A DNA stretch of 12,717 nt from an uncultured Parabacteroides sp. (lineage in GTDB: Bacteria; Bacteroidota; Bacteroidia; Bacteroidales; Tannerellaceae), in assembly GCA_900770835.1 (NCBI GenBank), contig CAAGLQ010000162.1, forward strand, positions 1-12,717, given 5' to 3'. The notes beneath the pieces were generated by a model. It did not search any database, was not told where the DNA came from, and worked only from the letters and a program-made list of their open reading frames with translations. This document shows, piece by piece, positions 7,553 to 12,717 of the stretch; the first letter of the stretch is position 1; each line of letters begins with the position of its first letter. The position numbers were made by a program, and so were the translations under genes.

Positions 7553-8380
7553 ATGAAAAAAAGTTTTGTAAGCCTGCTTACTATAGCAGCAGTTTCATTC
7601 GGAATGGTATCATGCGGTGGCAATAAGTCACAAGATGCCACACAAAGTATTGAGGAAGAGGCAGTCATCGCCGGAGAGGTTTCAAAGAGCCTGCTCACAG
7701 CCGAGTTAAAAGACGAAGTTTCTCGTTTCTTAAAAGATATGCCCGCTTCAGATCTGCCTTATAAGCTTTCCACAGGAGAGATCAGTGTATCTGTATCAAA
7801 TGCTGACTTCATGTTGCCAGCAGCAAAATTGACTGAGTTCAACACCAAAACACAGAAGGCTCGTGCTTGCGGTATCTATTTCGCAGACTTGAATATCCTT
7901 AAAGCCATGCAAAAGCCGACGACTGACGTAGAGAAGGCATTGGCGAAATTAGCGCAAGATTTAGACATGCCATTCGCTATCGAGATCATGAAAGAAGAGG
8001 CTCCCGCTAATGCTACTCAAGAGCAACTGAACACATTCTTGGATGAGCAAGAGAACAAGCTGATTGATGCCATGATGGAGAACGACAAAGCCGACATCGA
8101 GTTGGAGTTGTTAGGAGGTATGGCCGTTGAGTACGCAATCATCTATGCGAATCCCGGTTTGGTAGTAAAGGGTGACGCCGTTTCTGCTGGTTTGAGCGAG
8201 AATATGGAGAAACGTTTGGATATCTTGATGGAGATCACAAACGACCTTGCAAAATACTACCCCGACTTGCAGCAGACAGGCCAGATTATCGCTCCGTTGA
8301 AAGATATGGTCACTTCTGTTAATGCAGCCAGAGAGTCTCGTAGCCAAATCGAGGCTATGCGTGCAGAACTGTTGAAATAA
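7553..8380 (+). CDS. Lipoprotein of unknown function, partner candidate of the ABC transporter
   Basis: A 275-residue protein with a clear type II signal peptide: basic MKK start, hydrophobic stretch, then MVSC with the lipid-bearing cysteine at residue 21 followed by GGNKS. It should be anchored in a membrane facing the periplasm or cell surface. The mature part is mostly helical and acidic, with one further cysteine in RACGIYFADL, and no known catalytic motif can be seen. It lies 34 bases after the ABC transporter gene with no promoter box or terminator between them, and the strong terminator at 8405-8440 ends the unit. I do not recognise the family. A role in contacting the long extracytoplasmic loop of the transporter is an inference from position alone. 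Confidence 0.88.
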   Translation: MKKSFVSLLTIAAVSFGMVSCGGNKSQDATQSIEEEAVIAGEVSKSLLTAELKDEVSRFLKDMPASDLPYKLSTGEISVSVSNADFMLPAAKLTEFNTKTQKARACGIYFADLNILKAMQKPTTDVEKALAKLAQDLDMPFAIEIMKEEAPANATQEQLNTFLDEQENKLIDAMMENDKADIELELLGGMAVEYAIIYANPGLVVKGDAVSAGLSENMEKRLDILMEITNDLAKYYPDLQQTGQIIAPLKDMVTSVNAARESRSQIEAMRAELLK

Positions 8381-8404
8381 GCCGATAACATATTTCTAAA
8401 TAAG

Positions 8405-8440
8405 AAAGCGATGTGGACTAACTAACCACATCGCTTTTTT
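8405..8440 (+). terminator. Rho-independent terminator after the lipoprotein gene
   Basis: A perfect 12-bp stem (AAAGCGATGTGG at 8405-8416 with CCACATCGCTTT at 8426-8437), a 9-base loop, and a T6 run at 8435-8440. It lies 24 bases after the lipoprotein stop codon. Because the stem begins with AAA, it may stop minus-strand transcripts weakly too. Confidence 0.93.
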
Positions 8441-8470
8441 GTACTATCTCTTTGTCATACTCCATACCTT

Positions 8471-8528
8471 TATAAAAAATCGAGGATTACCCGGAAACGC
8501 CATTAGCATTCCACGGATAATCCCCGAT
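8471..8528 (-). terminator. Rho-independent terminator after pfp
   Basis: On the minus strand a 15-bp stem (arms at 8514-8528 and 8479-8493) pairs throughout with two G-U wobbles, around a 20-base loop that can pair further (GGAA/TTCC). It is followed by T6, from plus-strand A6 at 8474-8479. It starts 22 bases after the pfp stop codon and faces the plus-strand terminator at 8405-8440. Confidence 0.85.
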
Positions 8529-8549
8529 CAAGGTGTTATTGATTATTAC

Positions 8550-10196
8550 TTATTTAGCCTGCTCAAGCTGCAAAGTCTTCGTCGGTTGGTCGCAAACCTC
8601 CGTCGGACCGAAGTACTGGATCGGACCCGGATATACATAACTTGTAGTCAAAGCCCACTCCTCGCGGTGTGCCGCGAAAGCCTTGAAAGGCGCACCATCC
8701 AACTTCACCAAAGCCTTCTGAATAACCGGCTTCATCTCACCATGACGACGCTCCATGTTCATCATCATCGTTACAGGAATACCACCTGCGATCCACTGAT
8801 CAGCCGGGGCTGTCGTGTTACGAACAGATGACATATAACCAGTCTTACCTGCTGCGATCAAGCAAGAAGCGGTGTAACCCAATGAGTAACAGTAATCCGC
8901 ATCGTAGTTTGACGGAGCGGCGCAACGACCCTCATAACCGAAGAAGTGGTGCTGTGCGGCGAACTTGCCCACAAACTTACCCTCTGCCTTCCACTCTGCT
9001 AACTTCTTACCGACCATCTCAGAAAGCAACTTCTCCGTCTCGATCAAAGAAACTTGAACGTTTCCGTGCGGGTCGCGATCCAAAGACAACTGACGAGCTA
9101 CGCCCTCAGGAAGAGATGCATACAACTCAGAGTTCTCTTTCGTCAACTTGCTGATGATGTAAGCACGCTGCTCGCTCTTCTTGATCATCTTGAACTCAGC
9201 GTCATGCTTAGCCAAGAAGTCGTTCAGCTCAGCGATCAAACGCTTCATAGCCGGAACGAATTCGATCAAACCTTCGGGAATCAAAACTGTACCGAAGTTG
9301 TGACCCTCTGCGGCACGCTTAGCTACGATGTCAGCAATATAAGTCACGATGTCATCCAAAGACATGTTCTTTGCCTCAACCTCCTCAGAAACGATGCAGA
9401 TGTTCGGTTGTGTCTGCAATGCGCACTCCAAAGCGATATGAGAAGCTGAACGACCCATCAACTTGATGAAGTGCCAGTATTTCTGTGCGGAGTTACAATC
9501 GCGCTGGATGTTACCGATCACCTCTGAGTAAACCTTACAAGCGGTATCGAAGCCGAATGAGGTCTCAATCTGCTCATTCTTCAAGTCACCATCAATGGTC
9601 TTCGGACAACCAATTACCTGTACACCTGCGCCAATAGCCTTGTAATACTCAGCCAACACACAAGCGTTTGTGTTAGAGTCATCACCTCCGATAATAACCA
9701 ACGCCTTGATGTTCAACTCCTTCAAGATCTCCAAACCCTTATCGAACTGCTCCTTGGTCTCCAATTTCGTACGACCAGAACCAATCATATCGAAACCACC
9801 GGTGTTACGATACTCGTCGATAATGTCTGCTGTCAACTCCATATATTTATGGTCGATCAAGCCACCAGGGCCCAAGATAAAACCATACAAACGAGAATCG
9901 GCATTGTGTGCCTTGATACCGTCGAACAAACCGGCAATCACATTGTGTCCACCGGGAGCCTGACCACCAGACAGGATTACACCCACATTCATAGCGGGCT
10001 GTGCCTTGCTTTCGTTGCTCTTCTCGAAAGTAATCACCGGCATACCATAGGTGTTCGGGAACAATTTCTTGATCTCTTCCTGATCGGCTACTGATTGTGT
10101 GTACTCGCCGTCAACGGCTTTCACAGCGCCTTTCAGCGCAGCGGGTACCTTCGGTTGGTAGGCTGCTCTTGCGATTTGTAATGCACTTTTTGTCAT
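8550..10196 (-). CDS. pfp: Pyrophosphate-dependent 6-phosphofructokinase (PPi-PFK)
   Basis: A 548-residue enzyme of the long PPi-PFK type, which reversibly phosphorylates fructose 6-phosphate with pyrophosphate in glycolysis and gluconeogenesis in the cytosol. The phosphate-donor loop reads GGQAPGGHN (77-85). GGDDSNTNA (170-178) carries the second Asp (173) where ATP enzymes have Gly104 in E. coli PfkA numbering, and PKTIDGDLK (198-206) has Lys199 where ATP enzymes have Gly124. Both changes mark PPi use. Asp202 is the expected catalytic base, and MGRSASH (247-253) and PEGL (307-310) bind fructose 6-phosphate. The length of about 550 fits the family, which has an extra helical insert in the C-terminal half. 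The gene stands alone: a -7 box lies at 10246-10253 and a terminator follows at 8471-8528. It is more GC-rich than the glycosylation genes at the left end, as expected of a well-expressed housekeeping gene. Confidence 0.96.
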   Translation of the reverse strand: MTKSALQIARAAYQPKVPAALKGAVKAVDGEYTQSVADQEEIKKLFPNTYGMPVITFEKSNESKAQPAMNVGVILSGGQAPGGHNVIAGLFDGIKAHNADSRLYGFILGPGGLIDHKYMELTADIIDEYRNTGGFDMIGSGRTKLETKEQFDKGLEILKELNIKALVIIGGDDSNTNACVLAEYYKAIGAGVQVIGCPKTIDGDLKNEQIETSFGFDTACKVYSEVIGNIQRDCNSAQKYWHFIKLMGRSASHIALECALQTQPNICIVSEEVEAKNMSLDDIVTYIADIVAKRAAEGHNFGTVLIPEGLIEFVPAMKRLIAELNDFLAKHDAEFKMIKKSEQRAYIISKLTKENSELYASLPEGVARQLSLDRDPHGNVQVSLIETEKLLSEMVGKKLAEWKAEGKFVGKFAAQHHFFGYEGRCAAPSNYDADYCYSLGYTASCLIAAGKTGYMSSVRNTTAPADQWIAGGIPVTMMMNMERRHGEMKPVIQKALVKLDGAPFKAFAAHREEWALTTSYVYPGPIQYFGPTEVCDQPTKTLQLEQAK

Positions 10197-10245
10197 TTCT
10201 GATTGATTTTATATAGAAATTAGCTTGTTCGCTTTTTTAGCGACG

Positions 10246-10253
10246 CAAATATA
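10246..10253 (-). promoter_or_regulatory. -7 box for pfp
   Basis: The minus strand reads TATATTTG, continuing as TATATTTGCGTC. This matches TAnnTTTG and would start transcription near 10240, about 43 bases before the pfp ATG at 10196. No clear -33 TTTG box is present at the standard spacing. Confidence 0.6.
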
Positions 10254-10298
10254 CTTCTTTTTTCGGAAAAGAGGGAGTGATACGGGCAAAAGATACGC

Positions 10299-10306
10299 GA
10301 TCTTTG
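10299..10306 (+). promoter_or_regulatory. Candidate -7 box for the GntP-family permease gene
   Basis: GATCTTTG differs from TAnnTTTG only at the first base. It would start transcription near 10312, about 38 bases before the ATG at 10351. It also argues against using the longer open frame that reaches back to 10225, which would place the promoter inside the coding sequence. Confidence 0.4.
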
Positions 10307-10308
10307 CC

Positions 10309-10324
10309 TATATTCGCGGATATA
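10309..10324. promoter_or_regulatory. Imperfect palindrome around the predicted permease transcript start
   Basis: TATATTCGCGGATATA is a 16-base near-palindrome with a CGCG centre and one mismatched pair. It overlaps the predicted transcript start of the permease gene, so it could be an operator or a short hairpin in the leader. It could also be chance in AT-rich DNA. Confidence 0.25.
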
Positions 10325-10350
10325 ATGTATTTTCTAATACCAATTATAAC

Positions 10351-11676
10351 ATGTCATTCATCGTCATCATTGCCAGCATTATCGGATTGATCCTTTTGAT
10401 CTCCTATCTCAAGATTGATGCATTCATCTCTTTCATCATTATCTCACTCATAGCAGGCATTGCATTAGGTATTCCCATTGCCGAAGTGCCGGCTACAATC
10501 AACCGTGGTGTGGGCAACATCATGGAGAGCTTGACTCTGATCATCATCTTTGGCGCCATGTTAGGTAAATTGGTAGCGGAAAGCGGAGCGGCCGGACGGA
10601 TCGCCTCCGTGATGGTCGGTGCTTTTGGCACTAAACACATCCAATGGGGCTTGATGTTGACCGGTTTTGCCGTTGGTATTCCCCTTTTCTACAACATTGG
10701 TTTCGTTCTGTTGGTGCCGATTATTTTCTCCGTGGCGTTCCAATATAAATTTCCGCCTGTCTATATCGGTCTGCCCATGTTGGCCTCGCTCAGTGTGGCA
10801 CATGGCTTCTTGCCACCACACCCCTCCCCTGTGGCACTGGTTGCTCAGTTTGGTGCCAATATGGGATTGACACTCATTTATGGCTTAGTCATCGCTATCC
10901 CGGCTATTATCATCGCTGGTCCCATCTTTAGCCAAACGCTTAAGAAGATACAAAGTGGCCCGATTACCCTTTTCTCCGCACAAGAGAAGAGCGAGCTAAC
11001 GCAGACTCCTAACACTTGGAACAGCTTCCTTAGCGCCACATTGCCGGTCTTCCTGCTGATTCTTTTCACGCTACCGGAATATGTGAGTGATTCATTGTCA
11101 GCAGAATGGCGTAACCGATTAGCCTTCATTGGCTCACCGACCGTAGTCATGTTGATAGCCATCTTGATCGCCACCTATACCTTGGGTATCCGCCAAGGCC
11201 GTACCATGAAAGCTGTTATGGGTATTTATGCGGATGCGGTAAAAGAGATCGCGGGCATCTTGCTGATCATTGCGGGATCGGGTGTCTTCAAACAGGTGAT
11301 GGAGCAAAGCGGTGTCAGTTTGCAATTAGCGGAACTGCTTCGCCAGCTACCTATTCATCCGTTGGTATTGGGCTGGATGATGGCAGCTATTATCCGCGGA
11401 TTGATCGGATCGGCTACGGTGGCTGCGCTGACCGCCGCCAGTGTGTTGATTCCTTTGGTTAGTGAGACAGGCGTTGACCCCAACCTGATGGTCTTGGCCA
11501 TTGGTGCCGGCTCATTGATGTTCTCTCACGTGAACGACTCCGGCTTCTGGATGTTCAAGGAATATTTTAATATCAGCTTGAAAGATACGCTTCGCTCCTG
11601 GTCACTCATGGAGATCATCGTCTCCATCGTGGGCATCTGCGGCGTGATGCTCCTCAACCAGTTCGTTGGCGCATAA
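10351..11676 (+). CDS. GntP-family (gluconate/sugar-acid) permease
   Basis: A 441-residue, highly hydrophobic inner-membrane protein matching the GntP family length (about 440-450). These carriers take up gluconate and related acids such as idonate or D-serine by proton symport. Family motifs include FGAMLGKLVAESGAAGRIA (68-86), GIPLFYNIGFVLLVPI (109-124), SVAHGFLPPHPSPVA (148-162) and FSHVNDSGFWMFKEYF (near 390-405). ATG 10351 is preferred because the protein then begins with a membrane helix (SFIVIIASIIGLILL) as in the family; the 42 codons upstream overlap the promoter region between this gene and pfp. The exact substrate cannot be read from the sequence. A secreted esterase gene follows after 43 bases on the same strand with no terminator between, so the two may be co-transcribed. 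It is transcribed away from pfp. Confidence 0.93.
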   Translation: MSFIVIIASIIGLILLISYLKIDAFISFIIISLIAGIALGIPIAEVPATINRGVGNIMESLTLIIIFGAMLGKLVAESGAAGRIASVMVGAFGTKHIQWGLMLTGFAVGIPLFYNIGFVLLVPIIFSVAFQYKFPPVYIGLPMLASLSVAHGFLPPHPSPVALVAQFGANMGLTLIYGLVIAIPAIIIAGPIFSQTLKKIQSGPITLFSAQEKSELTQTPNTWNSFLSATLPVFLLILFTLPEYVSDSLSAEWRNRLAFIGSPTVVMLIAILIATYTLGIRQGRTMKAVMGIYADAVKEIAGILLIIAGSGVFKQVMEQSGVSLQLAELLRQLPIHPLVLGWMMAAIIRGLIGSATVAALTAASVLIPLVSETGVDPNLMVLAIGAGSLMFSHVNDSGFWMFKEYFNISLKDTLRSWSLMEIIVSIVGICGVMLLNQFVGA

Positions 11677-11699
11677 AAAGACTATTCAGATCAATGTTT

Positions 11700-11711
11700 C
11701 ATTTATAAATG
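11700..11711. repeat. Perfect 12-base palindrome upstream of the esterase
   Basis: CATTTATAAATG is self-complementary and ends 8 bases before the esterase ATG at 11720. It sits where a ribosome would bind, so it might be a small operator or translational control site. A palindrome this short and AT-rich can also arise by chance. Confidence 0.3.
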
Positions 11712-11719
11712 TATCAGCA

Positions 11720-12717
11720 ATGAGAAATCTCTTTTTCTTGATCCTCTGCTTCTTTTGGGCAGGGATCGCACAAGCACAACAAAACGTAGGTTTCCGAAAA
11801 GGAAACATTCAATCCCCAGAGATCAACCCAGACAACACTGTCACCTTCCGTCTGCAAGCCGACAAAGCCAAGCAAGTACTTGTATTGGGCGACTGGGAGG
11901 CCAATGGCGGCAAAGGCGAGATGAAAAAGAACAAGGAGGGCGTTTGGGAATTCACCTCTCCAGTACTACCTTCAGAGATGTACACCTATCGCTTTAGTAT
12001 CGACGGGGTTGTCGATCTTGATCCCGTGAATCCCTTCACCAAACGTGACGTAGGCAACCTGTTTAGTGTCTTCTTCGTAAACGGCGGTTATGCCGACTAT
12101 TATCAAGTGCATGACGTGCCTCATGGCGATATGTTGACCACGTGGTATCACTCCAACCGTCTGCAAGCCGATCGCCGACTGTCAGTCTATCTACCTCCTT
12201 TCTATGGCAAAGAGAACAAATCCTATCCGGTTTTCTACCTGCTTCATGGTAGCGGTGGCGACGAGACCGCCTGGGTGGAATTGGGCAATGTGGCCCGTAT
12301 CATGGACAACCTGATCGCTGAAGGGAAAATCGAACCGATGATTGTAGTGATGCCTAACGGCAACTCCGGCAAGCAAGCCGCTCCGGGAGAGACTTCCGAG
12401 AATCATGCCTACAAGCCCGTGATGACCAACCAGCTGCCGGGTTATAAGAATGGCGATTATGAGTTGGCCTTCCCCGAGATCATCCAGTTTATCGACACCA
12501 AGTTCCGCACCATTCCTGACAAGGCATATCGTGCGATTGCCGGTCTTTCCATGGGTGGTTTCCACACGCTCTATACCTCTATCAACTATCCCGGCTACTT
12601 CGACTATATCGGTCTCTTCTCCGCTGGCTTGAACATGAGCACCGTCGATCAGACACTCCCTGCTTACCGGGATTTAGAGGGCAAGCTGAAAGGATTGCAA
12701 CAAGCCGGTTACAAGCT
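11720..12717 (+). CDS. Secreted CE1-like esterase with N-terminal E-set domain (3' end missing)
   Basis: The frame opens at ATG 11720 and runs through the right edge: 332 codons with no stop. A type I signal peptide (MRNLFFLILC start, hydrophobic to residue 17, AQA then Q20) sends it to the periplasm or beyond. Residues about 30-120 form a beta-sandwich like the E-set/CBM48-type domain common at the start of such esterases (LGDW near 56-59, YTYRFSIDG 88-96). The alpha/beta-hydrolase domain starts near 130, with YLPPFY (157-162), oxyanion region LLHGSGGDET (174-183), MPNG (211-214) and nucleophile Ser277 in GLSMGG (275-280). The catalytic Asp and His lie beyond the edge. This layout matches the XynZ/feruloyl-esterase and enterochelin-esterase-like group (CE1, COG2382), so it probably cuts ester-linked acyl or aromatic groups from glycans. 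A glycan target is more likely than a siderophore because of the secretion signal and E-set domain, but this is inference. Confidence 0.92.
   Translation, partial: MRNLFFLILCFFWAGIAQAQQNVGFRKGNIQSPEINPDNTVTFRLQADKAKQVLVLGDWEANGGKGEMKKNKEGVWEFTSPVLPSEMYTYRFSIDGVVDLDPVNPFTKRDVGNLFSVFFVNGGYADYYQVHDVPHGDMLTTWYHSNRLQADRRLSVYLPPFYGKENKSYPVFYLLHGSGGDETAWVELGNVARIMDNLIAEGKIEPMIVVMPNGNSGKQAAPGETSENHAYKPVMTNQLPGYKNGDYELAFPEIIQFIDTKFRTIPDKAYRAIAGLSMGGFHTLYTSINYPGYFDYIGLFSAGLNMSTVDQTLPAYRDLEGKLKGLQQAGYK

Noticed and set aside
9054..9449. 131-codon open frame opposite pfp, and other frames antisense to it at 8439-8831, 8828-9154 and 9670-9963.
   Set aside because: They lie wholly or mostly antisense to a confidently identified enzyme gene, match no known family by eye, and have no promoter box or start context. 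They are by-products of codon bias.
10225..10350. In-frame 42-codon extension upstream of the GntP-like permease.
   Set aside because: It overlaps the promoter boxes of both divergent genes and places a basic, non-conserved segment before the first helix. ATG 10351 fits the family.
12191..12565. 124-codon open frame on the minus strand opposite the esterase.
   Set aside because: It covers the catalytic domain of the esterase on the other strand; the esterase frame has clear motifs and this one has none.

Overview
The window looks like chromosomal DNA of a gut Bacteroidales bacterium, most likely Parabacteroides or a close relative. This rests on TAnnTTTG-type -7 promoter boxes upstream of several genes, weak or absent Shine-Dalgarno sequences, a pyrophosphate-dependent phosphofructokinase of the long form, a DUF6056-like membrane protein next to a GtrB-type glycosyltransferase, and the kind of lipoprotein signal seen in this phylum. 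The genus is an inference from these traits.

Layout. (1) Positions 1-2454, minus strand: a two-gene surface-glycosylation unit. A GtrB-like polyprenyl-phosphate sugar transferase is followed, with a 29-base overlap, by a polytopic DUF6056-like protein that is cut by the left edge. This block is visibly AT-richer than the rest: one sampled 60-base line near position 361 is 20% GC, against 57% in a line inside pfp. (2) 2455-2852: a non-coding divergent promoter region. (3) 2853-8380, plus strand: an AspT/YidE-type transporter, a 971-residue ABC transporter with extra N-terminal domains and a large extracytoplasmic loop, and a small lipoprotein, closed by a strong terminator at 8405-8440. (4) 8550-10196, minus strand: pfp, a PPi-dependent 6-phosphofructokinase with its own terminator facing the previous one. 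(5) 10197-10350: a divergent promoter region. (6) 10351-12717, plus strand: a GntP-family permease and, 43 bases later, a secreted CE1-like esterase cut by the right edge.

How the genes work together. The GtrB-like enzyme should load a sugar onto undecaprenyl phosphate on the cytoplasmic side, and the DUF6056-like protein is the natural candidate to use that lipid-linked sugar outside. The ABC transporter and the lipoprotein are probably one transcription unit and may form a membrane-periplasm machine of unknown substrate; the AspT-like carrier may belong to it or only sit beside it. pfp is a stand-alone glycolysis gene. The esterase could release an ester-linked group from plant or host glycans, and the GntP-like permease could import a sugar acid, but no direct link between the two is shown.

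Most of the window is ordinary core genome. The parts most worth a second look are the domain architecture of the ABC protein together with its lipoprotein partner, the G8 tract inside the glycosyltransferase gene, and a shared extended promoter motif, TATNTTTGCGNC, in front of three genes. I saw no tRNA, rRNA, CRISPR array, insertion sequence or prophage gene.
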